Below, in pieces: positions 24,783 through 32,539 of a stretch of 64,000 nt of DNA; within the stretch, counting starts at the first letter, position 1; every line of letters starts with the position of its first letter. Source of the DNA: CAYFWF01 sp964346815 (lineage in GTDB: Bacteria; Acidobacteriota; Aminicenantia; Aminicenantales; Aminicenantaceae); the NCBI GenBank assembly GCA_964346815.1, contig CAYFWF010000019.1, positions 149,693-213,692 on the forward strand, in the 5' to 3' direction. A program made the translations under genes and the position numbers. The notes below the pieces were generated by a model, which worked only from the letters and a program-made list of their open reading frames with translations, did no database searches and had not been told where the DNA came from.

Positions 24783-25484
24783 ATGAAGTGCTCAAGAGCA
24801 AAAAAGCTTATCAGTGAATACGTCGATGGTGAACTGGATGCAAAAAAAGCCCCCTCACTTAAAGACCACTTCCTTGCCTGTCCAGAATGCCGGAAATTTC
24901 TGAAGGATTTCCAGAAGATCACAGACCAGGCTAAAGATTTGAAGGAAATGTCACCATCTGGAAAGACCTGGTTTCGGATTCAAGCACGGCTGAGAGAAGA
25001 GAGAGAAAAAGAGAGGACTCCGGCATGGGGCCAAAGAACCAGGATCCTTCTTCTCCCTCCTGCACTGCGGTATGCAGTCAGTGCGGCGTTTTTACTTCTG
25101 GTAGTCTTCGGAGCAATCATCATAGGTTTGAGATTCAGGGATCAATCCGGGATTCCTTCCGGACCCAACGGAGAAAAGTACGCCTTGGCCAAGCTCGAGG
25201 AGGCGGAACATCATTATCAGTTGGCCATAAAGGCGCTCTGGGAAGCTGTCCAGGCGCAGAAGGAAAAATTCGATCCAAAGGTTGCCGAGATTTTCCAGAA
25301 AAATCTCAAGGTTATCGATGCGTCTATAGCGGATTTCAGGAAGGCCTTGGAAAGAAATCCCGGCGATCTGGATTCCCGGTATAATCTTTTAGCCGTATAC
25401 AAAAAGAAGGCGGATTTTTTAGGTGAAATTATCAATGTTCTTGCGGCGTCTTCTCAAAGGGAAGAATTGAAAAAAGTCATTTAA
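24783..25484 (+). CDS. Anti-sigma factor with zinc-finger (zf-HC2) and periplasmic domain
   Basis: About 233 residues. The N-terminal anti-sigma domain has the zinc motif H-x3-C-x2-C in DHFLACPECRKF, preceded by CSRAKKLISEYVDGELD. A single membrane helix (AVSAAFLLLVVFGAIIIGL, about 105-125) leads into a helical, TPR-like periplasmic part (AKLEEAEHHYQLAIKAL). I chose ATG 24783 because AAGGGAG lies 8 bases upstream; ATG 24777 is too close to it. It should hold the ECF sigma factor at the membrane until a periplasmic signal releases it. Confidence 0.87.
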   Translation: MKCSRAKKLISEYVDGELDAKKAPSLKDHFLACPECRKFLKDFQKITDQAKDLKEMSPSGKTWFRIQARLREEREKERTPAWGQRTRILLLPPALRYAVSAAFLLLVVFGAIIIGLRFRDQSGIPSGPNGEKYALAKLEEAEHHYQLAIKALWEAVQAQKEKFDPKVAEIFQKNLKVIDASIADFRKALERNPGDLDSRYNLLAVYKKKADFLGEIINVLAASSQREELKKVI

Positions 25485-25497
25485 GAGGGAGGTCAAA

Positions 25498-26505
25498 ATG
25501 GTAACCAGAAAATTTGTTGCTTTACTCGCTATCTTAACTCTGTTGTTCTTTTTCTTGGGGATGAGTCCTTCAGGAACTTTGGGAGAACAGAAGTATGAGG
25601 AAAGATTCGAGAAAAAAGAATCCATAGACAGGGACGGTAAAGTTGAGGTGAGGAATGTCTCGGGTGATGTCGATGTCAAAACCTGGGATAGGGCCGAGGT
25701 AAAGATCGATGCTCTGAAGGTATCCAAAGCTTCGACCACGGAGAAAGCGACGGAATATGCACAAAAGGTCAAAATCGAAGTGTACGAAGAAGATGGAATC
25801 CTGAAGATTGAGACCAAATACCCCAAACCTTCCATAAAGGGCTTGAATGTTTCTGTAACTTATTCCCTTATGATTCCATCCCTTGCTTCGATCAAAGCCA
25901 AATCCGTGAGCGGAGATGTGACCCTCGAGAATATAGGTGGCAAAGCTGAGGCAGACACGGTGAGCGGCGATGTCAGCATCATGAAAGCGGATAACGGAGC
26001 CAATGGGGAGTCCGTGAGTGGAAATGTCACGGTTATGGATGTGAAGAACGGTCTGTATGGCAAGACAGTGAGTGGGGATGTTGAAGCAAGAAACATTTCA
26101 GGCAATGTCGAGCTGAATTGTGTTTCTGGAGATGTCATAGCAGAAAATATAAACGGGGATATCGATGCTGAAACAGTCAGCGGAAACGTAAAGATGTTGA
26201 ATGTTGCCGGGGCCAAAGTTGTCAAGGGAAAAACCTTGAGTGGTTCTGTCATCTATGAGGGTGAGATCAAGCGGGCCGGAAGATACAGCCTGAATGCCCA
26301 CAGCGGACGAGTCGAGATGAGAATTCCTTCCGATTCGGCCTTTGACCTGGAGGCATCCACATTCAGCGGCAGCATCGATACAGAATTCGATGTGGTGATA
26401 TCTGGAAAGATGAGCAGGAAGAAAATCAGCGGGAGCGTCAACGGCGGTGGAGCCGATGTCAATCTGAAGTCTTTCAGCAGCGATATCTATCTGAAAAAGA
26501 AATAG
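25498..26505 (+). CDS. Exported DUF4097-family beta-strand repeat protein
   Basis: A 335-residue exported protein: signal peptide (FVALLAILTLLFFFLGMSPSGTLG) followed by a DUF4097 beta-helix of short repeats, each centred on V-S-G-x-V (VRNVSGDVDVKTWD, KAKSVSGDVTLENIGGKAEADTVSGDVSI, SVSGNVTVMDVKNGLYGKTVSGDVEARNISGNVELNCVSGDVIAENINGDIDAETVSGNV). It is the third gene of the sigma/anti-sigma operon, 13 bp after it. DUF4097 proteins sit in envelope-stress (Lia/YvlB-like) operons; here it may be the sensed or structural envelope component. Confidence 0.85.
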   Translation: MVTRKFVALLAILTLLFFFLGMSPSGTLGEQKYEERFEKKESIDRDGKVEVRNVSGDVDVKTWDRAEVKIDALKVSKASTTEKATEYAQKVKIEVYEEDGILKIETKYPKPSIKGLNVSVTYSLMIPSLASIKAKSVSGDVTLENIGGKAEADTVSGDVSIMKADNGANGESVSGNVTVMDVKNGLYGKTVSGDVEARNISGNVELNCVSGDVIAENINGDIDAETVSGNVKMLNVAGAKVVKGKTLSGSVIYEGEIKRAGRYSLNAHSGRVEMRIPSDSAFDLEASTFSGSIDTEFDVVISGKMSRKKISGSVNGGGADVNLKSFSSDIYLKKK

Positions 26506-26925
26506 TACTCGAGAACCCTTCAGTCATGTCCTCCGCTTGAGTGAGGATTTTTAACGCCATTCCCTCATCTCCTTGGAGGGGGAACTGGCTTCCCCCTTCC
26601 AACGTTCGCCCTTCGGGCTCACTGCCTCCCCTTCTCGGACTCCGCCCTGTGACCAAGGGGACACGCCTCCTTGGACCCCCCCAACAGCTTCTCTCCAGTC
26701 GCTGTCGTTCTTCTCAGAGGCTGCGTAAGTCCGCGGCTGGGCATTTGTCAGGGAGGGTATTTTTCGAAAAATTCGTGTTTTGTGTTGACTTCTCATTGGA
26801 TCTAGGGAATCATCTTTATTCATAATCCCGCGTTTGCAGGCGGTGGTGACAATCTTGCGATCTCGGCCTATGGATATTACAGGGCAAGCGATAGAGAAGG
26901 CCGAACAGAGCCGATACAGACAGAG
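26506..26925. other. Intergenic region with hairpins and an 18-bp repeat, no gene recognised
   Basis: The 420-bp gap begins with a weak terminator-like stem (TCCTC ... GAGGA followed by TTTTT, about 26528-26552). It holds GATTTTTAACGCCATTCC (26546-26563), repeated exactly in inverse at 30777-30794, and a stable GCCC-TTC-GGGC hairpin near 26607-26617. Short open frames on both strands overlap each other and have no recognisable family. Confidence 0.55.
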
Positions 26926-27888
26926 ATGAGTATGTGGAAGGCACGATACAGCCAGGTGCGTTTCCGTCTGGTAGATCTCACATGTGTGGCCTATTTTGCC
27001 CTGACCGGGCTGCTTCTCATCTTTTTCCACGGGAGCGTCTCCCACTGGCTTCTTTATGTCATCCTTAATGGTTTCCTGATTCTATTTATTCTGGAAATCG
27101 TCCGTTGGGGGGAGAAAAACCGGGATCGAAAAGGCCCCTGGTTTCTGCGCACATTCTATCCCATTGCAATCCTCTTGATCGCCTGGGGAGAGCTGGATGG
27201 AATCATCCCCATGTTCTTCGGCAATTATTGGGCCACGGATGTCATGATAAGGGCTGAAAAGTCCGTTTTCGGCGTGCTTCCGATTCTCTGGCTCCAGCAG
27301 TTTTACCGGCCCTGGTTGGATGAGCTGATGAATTTTCTCTATTCAGGATATTATGTCTTTATGCCGGTGGTGTCTTTGACCTTGTTCATCAAGAGGAAAC
27401 ATGAGGCCGCTTTGGCCGCATTCTCCTTCGGTATGTTTGCATATTTAACCAATTTTCTTTTTTTCTTTATGCTCCCAGCTCTATCACCCATGATGGCTGA
27501 ATCATTGGCTGATCAAAATATCGGCTCCTGGACAGGGTACCTGTTTGCCGATCTTACCCGGCTGCTTCAGTCGGATGGAACATGCAGAGGAGCAACATTT
27601 CCCTCCTCTCACATATCTGGAGTTTTTGTATGGTCATTCGTTGCCCTCCGCTATCAGCGCTCCTTGGGTTATGTTTTGCTGCCGCTCGCCTTTGGAGTAG
27701 CCATTGCAACTCCCTATTTGGGATATCATTATGCATTGGATCCTATTTTTGGATTTATGTGGGCCCTTATCTGCTACCCGGTCGCATTGGAAATACTCAA
27801 ATCCCGCCGTGAAGATCCCCTCTCGCTTTCTTATTCACCTGACGGAGTTTCGATATCGTCGGGTGCGGAGGACTCTCGGTTACAGTGA
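26926..27888 (+). CDS. PAP2-superfamily membrane phosphatase/phosphotransferase
   Basis: A 320-residue integral membrane protein with about six or seven helices. It carries two PAP2-type phosphatase motifs: FPSSHISG (the S-x-x-H active-site part) and GYHYALDPIFG (the second active-site His followed by Asp). The arrangement resembles inositol-phosphotransferase/aureobasidin-resistance-type PAP2 proteins, which act on lipid phosphates. The start region ATGAGTATG lacks a strong ribosome site, so the exact start is unsure. It is separated from the aminotransferase gene by 75 bp and is probably unrelated to it. Confidence 0.82.
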   Translation: MSMWKARYSQVRFRLVDLTCVAYFALTGLLLIFFHGSVSHWLLYVILNGFLILFILEIVRWGEKNRDRKGPWFLRTFYPIAILLIAWGELDGIIPMFFGNYWATDVMIRAEKSVFGVLPILWLQQFYRPWLDELMNFLYSGYYVFMPVVSLTLFIKRKHEAALAAFSFGMFAYLTNFLFFFMLPALSPMMAESLADQNIGSWTGYLFADLTRLLQSDGTCRGATFPSSHISGVFVWSFVALRYQRSLGYVLLPLAFGVAIATPYLGYHYALDPIFGFMWALICYPVALEILKSRREDPLSLSYSPDGVSISSGAEDSRLQ

Positions 27889-27963
27889 GATAACAATTTT
27901 CTGGCGTTCTCACCACGAAAGAGTTAATCTCGTGGTAACCGATTTAAAAAGATAAGGAGATCG

Positions 27964-29331
27964 ATGATGGATTTTCGACTGCTTTCTTTTCCCGAAGCGC
28001 CGCTGATCAAGGTCGCTCCTCCTGGGCCTGAATCCAAACAATATCTGGAATATCAAGCTTTATCCGAGAGCTCGGCTGTCTCCTATCCCAAGGGATTGCC
28101 GATGGCGATTCTGCGTGGCAAAGGGGCTACCGTAGAGGATGTGGATGGAAATGTATACATAGATTTTTTCGGAGGTGCCGGAGTGATGAATGTCGGCCAC
28201 TCCAATCCCCGGGTAATTGAAGCTGCCTCCGAGCAGATCGCTGAGCTCACTCATACCTTGGATGTTCCCAATCCATCCAGGAAACTTCTCGTAGAGAGCC
28301 TTCTTAATCTCATGCCGTCATCGCTGAATAAGCTGTTTTTCGGAGGGCCTACCGGTTCAGATGCAGTCGAGGCTGCGGTGAAACTCGCCAAGTACAACCA
28401 GAAACGACACCCCATGATCGCTTTCGAAGGCGCCTATCATGGAATGACTTCAGGAGCCCTTTCGCTCTCGAGCGGGCTGGGTTTCAAGGAAGATTTTCTC
28501 CCCTTGCTTTCCGAGGTCCATTTTATCCCCTACGCCTACTGTTATCGCTGTGCCTTCGGTAAGAAATCCGATTCGTGCGATCTGGATTGTGCAAAATATT
28601 TGGAACACATCCTGGAAGACCCTCACTCCGGTGTGGGGAAGCCTTCGGCAGTGGTGATGGAGGCCATACAAGGAGAAGGAGGGACCATCGTTCCCCCAGA
28701 AAGCTTTATCCTCAGGATTAGAGAAATCTGCGCGAAATATGGTGTTCTGGTGATCGCGGATGAAATCCAGGCAGGATTCTGCCGGACTGGTAAATTTTTT
28801 GCCTTCGAGCATTCAGGCATCGTTCCTGATATCGTCACCATGAGCAAAGCACTCGGAGGTGCCGGCTTTCCGATTTCTTGTGTGGCATATAAGGGGGAAT
28901 TGGACATCTGGCCCCCTGGTAAACACATTGGAACATTCCGGGGAAATGTCGTGGCTTGCGCTGCGGGGCATGCTGCACTGAAATTCATGCTGGAGAACGG
29001 ATTGGCAGAGTATGCCTCCAGATTGGGGAGTCATATGCTCGAACAGCTTAGAAAGATAGAAAAAGATTCAGAGATCGTGGGTGAAGTCCGCGGAAAAGGA
29101 TTGATGTTCGGTATCGAAATTGTCCGTGATAAGGCGTCCAAAGATCCCGCTCAGAAACTTGCCCGGAACATCAGAACGCTCTGCCACAGACACGGACTTC
29201 TGGTCGAGATCGGCGGCCATTACAACAATGTGGTGCGGTTTCTTCCTCCCCTCATTCTCACAGAGGATCTGGCTGACAAAGGTATTGAACTGTTCGCAGA
29301 TGCTGTCAGAGTCAGCGAGAAATCCAGATAG
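27964..29331 (+). CDS. Class III PLP-dependent aminotransferase
   Basis: A 455-residue enzyme of aminotransferase fold type I, class III. Visible features are the substrate/cofactor loop FGGPTGSDAVEAAVKLAK, EGAYHGMT, the cofactor Asp in VLVIADEIQAGFCRTG and the PLP lysine in TMSKALGGAGFP. The insertion YCYRCAFGKKSDSCDLDC, with four cysteines, is like that of 4-aminobutyrate or 2,4-diaminobutyrate transaminases. AAGGAG lies 5 bases upstream of the ATG. It converges with the hydantoin racemase gene. The likely substrate is an omega-amino acid such as 4-aminobutyrate or beta-alanine, but a racemase activity, known in this family, cannot be excluded. Confidence 0.87.
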   Translation: MMDFRLLSFPEAPLIKVAPPGPESKQYLEYQALSESSAVSYPKGLPMAILRGKGATVEDVDGNVYIDFFGGAGVMNVGHSNPRVIEAASEQIAELTHTLDVPNPSRKLLVESLLNLMPSSLNKLFFGGPTGSDAVEAAVKLAKYNQKRHPMIAFEGAYHGMTSGALSLSSGLGFKEDFLPLLSEVHFIPYAYCYRCAFGKKSDSCDLDCAKYLEHILEDPHSGVGKPSAVVMEAIQGEGGTIVPPESFILRIREICAKYGVLVIADEIQAGFCRTGKFFAFEHSGIVPDIVTMSKALGGAGFPISCVAYKGELDIWPPGKHIGTFRGNVVACAAGHAALKFMLENGLAEYASRLGSHMLEQLRKIEKDSEIVGEVRGKGLMFGIEIVRDKASKDPAQKLARNIRTLCHRHGLLVEIGGHYNNVVRFLPPLILTEDLADKGIELFADAVRVSEKSR

Positions 29332-29361
29332 AATTAAGTAATTGCCTATATTGTCACTGAA

Positions 29362-30036
29362 TTAAGAGGGAGGGTTGAATTTTCTGGCCTTGCTGGTCGA
29401 GATGCCGTATTTGACCAGACCCGAGGCGATGATCAAGCCACATATCACTCCATCTAGAACCGGAACACCCAGTTCCTTTTGCATCTCTTTATCCAGACCG
29501 GTCATTCCTGCACAGCCCAGCACGATGACCTCTGCCCTGTCTTCCTTCACAGCGGTTCTTGCTGCCTGCAGAGACTTTTCCGCATCGGTGAGCTCTGGAG
29601 GCCCTTCCCGGGGAGCTCGAATCGATGCCAGATGATCCTGGAGGTGATATTTTTCCACCAGACTTTCCTTGATAGGAATGGAGTGATCTGTGGTTTGAAT
29701 GACAGAGAATCGGTGTCCCAGGAGAGTGGCCATCTTCATGGAGGCCTCCCCGATCCCGACCACAGGCTTCGCCGTGATTTCCTTGAGAGCATCCAGGTGA
29801 GGATCGCTGTGACAGGCAATCACGAAAGCGTCATAGCGATCTTCGTTTTCCTTGACCAGGCCGATCATTCCAGGGGCTGCTATGATCTCGTCCTGGTATG
29901 TCTCGATAAAAAGAGGTGCTCCGGGAGTAGGGAGACAAACCGCCTCCAAGTCTCCAGCAGCGAATTCTGCGGCCGTCCTCTGGATGGCTGCTGTCATTTC
30001 GGGATCGCTGTTGGGATTGATGACCAGTATTTTCAT
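29362..30036 (-). CDS. Aspartate/glutamate/hydantoin racemase family protein
   Basis: A 224-residue cytosolic racemase. It starts MKILVINPNSDPEMT, the usual hydantoin-racemase N-terminus, and has the two catalytic cysteines in IACHSDP (about 74) and VLGCAGMTG (about 180). The family interconverts enantiomers of 5-substituted hydantoins or of Asp/Glu. Its start overlaps the stop of the upstream gene by four bases (ATGA), so the two are translationally coupled. A hydantoinase-like gene is encoded on the same strand 4 kb upstream, which favours hydantoin racemase. Confidence 0.86.
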   Translation of the reverse strand: MKILVINPNSDPEMTAAIQRTAAEFAAGDLEAVCLPTPGAPLFIETYQDEIIAAPGMIGLVKENEDRYDAFVIACHSDPHLDALKEITAKPVVGIGEASMKMATLLGHRFSVIQTTDHSIPIKESLVEKYHLQDHLASIRAPREGPPELTDAEKSLQAARTAVKEDRAEVIVLGCAGMTGLDKEMQKELGVPVLDGVICGLIIASGLVKYGISTSKARKFNPPS

Positions 30037-30515
30037 GATTCGCCTCCTTCCTGGTCCACGAAGACGAACGGTGTTTTAGACTCGGGATTGGAAAGTTTTT
30101 GCTCGATTTTATCATCCGGATAGCTCAGAAGCTTCATGAATTCTCTGGATATCTGTTTGCGGGCTTCTCGGTCGTACCGGCCCACATTTTCCAGCCCGGA
30201 TTTTTTATCTTTGAGGGCGATATATTTCCTGAGAATCTCATCATCCTCATAATACAGGATCGACCATCTGCCCGAGGTGAATTCTTCAGACTGAAGGTCT
30301 GTGACAAGCAGAGATTTATCCAGGTAGGATTTTATGCCGAAGGCCTTCACCATCCGATCCGAAGCCTCTTCGACCGCTTCATAATCCTCCGATCGAAGAG
30401 GAGGGCTTATGGCCAGCTTCTTCACTCCATTGGCTACCATCTCGACGAAGCAGTTGATCATGCCCAATTGAAAGGAAATCCGGTCGATTTTTAAATCCGA
30501 TTTACCTGTTTTCAT
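30033..30515 (-). CDS. Unknown protein coupled to the hydantoin racemase
   Basis: A 160-residue soluble protein with no signal peptide or membrane helix. I do not recognise a family. Features: MINCFVEMVANGVKKLAISPPL near the N-terminus, an acidic ILYYEDDEILRKYIALK in the middle, and a charged C-terminus. It overlaps the racemase gene by four bases. Because the start codon of the racemase lies within its stop, the two proteins are likely made in similar amounts and may act together, for example as a dehydrating or carbamoyl-removing partner, but that is speculation. Confidence 0.65.
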   Translation of the reverse strand: MKTGKSDLKIDRISFQLGMINCFVEMVANGVKKLAISPPLRSEDYEAVEEASDRMVKAFGIKSYLDKSLLVTDLQSEEFTSGRWSILYYEDDEILRKYIALKDKKSGLENVGRYDREARKQISREFMKLLSYPDDKIEQKLSNPESKTPFVFVDQEGGES

Positions 30516-30886
30516 TCGTTCTCTCCTTATTTATGGATGGCTTTGTTCCAAAGTGATGGGGAATAAAATATGGATAAAGGGGCAGGGAAATGTCGAAGCG
30601 ACATTGAAGATTTAGCCTTCTTGAGCTGTCCTGCGAGGGAATCCGACCCTGTCGGACGCCGAGGATGTATTGAGCACGTCCATTCCAAAGACTGAAGACT
30701 CGGATTAAAACAGGATAAAAACAAATGATTTGGATTGATCATGCGGAGTTCCGCAGGCGACGAGAAGGACGGTGAAGGAATGGCGTTAAAAATCTGAACT
30801 AAAGCGAAGACATTTCCGTGCTCCCTGGGACGAAACCTCATTCCCTTCACTTTGGGACAACCTTTCATTGATAAGCGGCACATAAC
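30516..30886. other. Intergenic region with several hairpins, no gene recognised
   Basis: The 371-bp gap between the symporter and the unknown gene holds three compact inverted repeats: AATGTCG-aag-CGACATT (30589-30605), TCCGAC-cct-GTCGGA (30642-30656) and GGACG ... CGTCC just after it. It also has the inverse of the 18-bp repeat from 26546 at 30777-30794. A 118-codon open frame on the minus strand has no family resemblance and unlikely composition. It could be an untranslated leader of the racemase unit. Confidence 0.55.
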
Positions 30887-32323
30887 TCAGATTTTTTCTG
30901 CTGATTCCCTATGAGGTGAAGTTGTTTTGACATAGTTCCGTCTTGAATCCACGATGGACGTCGCGTATTCATTCTTATCCGAGAGATAATCCTTCATCAA
31001 ATCGAAAAAGGCGCTGCTCAAAGCAACAAGAGCTACCAGGTTGGGCAGAGAACAGACCCCTACAGAAATATTAGCGAAGGCCCAGAGTCTATCGATGTTG
31101 GCAATTCCGGCAAATATCACGCCTGGGAGCAGATAGATCCATCTCAAATAGGTAGGGGATTTTTTCCCGAACAGGTTGACGATCGAAGTTTCATAGTAGA
31201 TATAGAATCCAATCTGTGTGGACAGACAAAAGGTCAGGATGGAAATTGAAACCAGTGTGCTCGCAGCTCCCGTGGGAAAGACAGAGGAGAAGGCATCGAT
31301 GACCAATTCGATTCCGGACCGGCCGCTGGATAAAAGACCTGTGGACAGGATGGCAAAGGACGTTATGGTGCAGATGACCACGGTGTCTATGAAGACTTCG
31401 AAGGCTCCCCAGAGTCCCTGCTGGAAGGGATGTTCGGTGTCAGCCGTAGCATGGGCCATCGGAGCTGTCCCCAGTCCGGCTTCGTTGGATAACATGCCTT
31501 TGGCCATGCCCTCCTTCATTGCGGCTCTGACTGCGGCGCCGGCGAACCCTCCTGCCGCAGGGATGGGGGCGAAAGCATATTCGAAAATGGTTCCGAACAC
31601 CTCGGGAATTTTTGTATGGTTCACCACAAATATGATGATACCCGCTGTTAAATAAAGAACGGACATGAAAGGGACCAGCCGCTCACAGACCTGTCCGATG
31701 CGTTTTATTCCTCCGATGATCACGAAAGCTGTGATCAGAGCCATGGCCCCGGTCGTGATGAAGGGATTCAGGTTGTAGCTCGAGAGAAAGGCTCGGCCTA
31801 CGGTGTGTGATTGGAGGAGCGTGGCGCTGAGGAGTGCATTGACCAGAACACCGGCAGAGAACAATTTCGCCAGAAATTTCCAGCCCAGCCCCTTGGTGAT
31901 ATAGTACATCGGACCGCCCCGGAGGGCGCCCTGTTTGTCTACCTCCCTGTAGTGGACGGCAAGCGTGATCTCTGCTGTCTTGGTCATCATGCTCAACAAG
32001 GCGAGAAGCCACATCCAGAATATGGCACCAGGCCCTCCGATGGAAAGGGCGGTGGCCACACCGGCGATGTTCCCCATTCCGACCGTGCTGGCCAGGGCAG
32101 TGCTGGTTGCCTGGAAGGGGGTCATCCTTCCCGGTCTTCTGGTTTTCGCTCCCTTTAAGATTTTGCCGAAGGTGTTCCTGAAAATGAATCTGAGCCGTCT
32201 GATCTGGAAGGCTCTGGATCTAATGCTAAAGAATACGGCGACAGCTGCGATAAAGACCATGGTCCATGGTCCCCAGAGAAGACGGTCAATCTCTGCTGCT
32301 GCATCCAGGATGCTGTCCAACAT
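30887..32323 (-). CDS. AGCS-family sodium:alanine (amino acid) symporter
   Basis: A 478-residue membrane transporter with about 11 helices. It carries the AGCS signature pattern (MTPFQATSTALASTVGMGNIAGVATALSIGGPGAIFWMW, EITLAVHYREVDKQG, LRGGPMYYITKGLG, EAGLGTAPMAHATADTEHP). The family brings in alanine, glycine or related amino acids with sodium. It lies in a minus-strand series with the PLP decarboxylase and hydantoinase, and would supply or recover the amino acid handled there. Confidence 0.93.
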   Translation of the reverse strand: MLDSILDAAAEIDRLLWGPWTMVFIAAVAVFFSIRSRAFQIRRLRFIFRNTFGKILKGAKTRRPGRMTPFQATSTALASTVGMGNIAGVATALSIGGPGAIFWMWLLALLSMMTKTAEITLAVHYREVDKQGALRGGPMYYITKGLGWKFLAKLFSAGVLVNALLSATLLQSHTVGRAFLSSYNLNPFITTGAMALITAFVIIGGIKRIGQVCERLVPFMSVLYLTAGIIIFVVNHTKIPEVFGTIFEYAFAPIPAAGGFAGAAVRAAMKEGMAKGMLSNEAGLGTAPMAHATADTEHPFQQGLWGAFEVFIDTVVICTITSFAILSTGLLSSGRSGIELVIDAFSSVFPTGAASTLVSISILTFCLSTQIGFYIYYETSIVNLFGKKSPTYLRWIYLLPGVIFAGIANIDRLWAFANISVGVCSLPNLVALVALSSAFFDLMKDYLSDKNEYATSIVDSRRNYVKTTSPHRESAEKI

Positions 32324-32404
32324 ATTTTTCGCCTTTTCACATTTCTCTTACGGATGAAGGCGTTTGATTCATCGACTCACACTCCACTGCAAACATACGG
32401 TCAT

Positions 32405-32438
32405 GCTGTCGTTGCGAGTGAAACGAAGCAATCTCTTG
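32405..32438 (+). repeat. Dispersed repeat copy
   Basis: CTGTCGTTGCGAGTGAAACG followed by AAGCAATCTCTTG lies in the 216-bp gap between the symporter and decarboxylase genes. It is close to the widespread bacterial repeat GTCATTGCGAGCGAAGCGAAGCAATC and to the other copies in this window. Confidence 0.65.
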
Positions 32439-32539
32439 TTTTGGGTACAGAATGTTTATCCAATGAGATTGCCGTATTCCTTTCGGCCTTCCGCTACTAC
32501 AGGTCCAGCAGCACCGCTTTTTGTTTATGTGTATTCTTT

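Noticed and set aside
25900..26260. Repeated GTnAGCGGnGATGT units that might look like a CRISPR or tandem DNA repeat
   Set aside because: They encode the V-S-G-x-V repeats of the DUF4097 beta-helix, with variable DNA and no regular spacers.
30527..30883. 118-codon minus-strand frame before the racemase unit
   Set aside because: Crosses several perfect hairpins and the 18-bp repeat; irregular composition; treated as intergenic.
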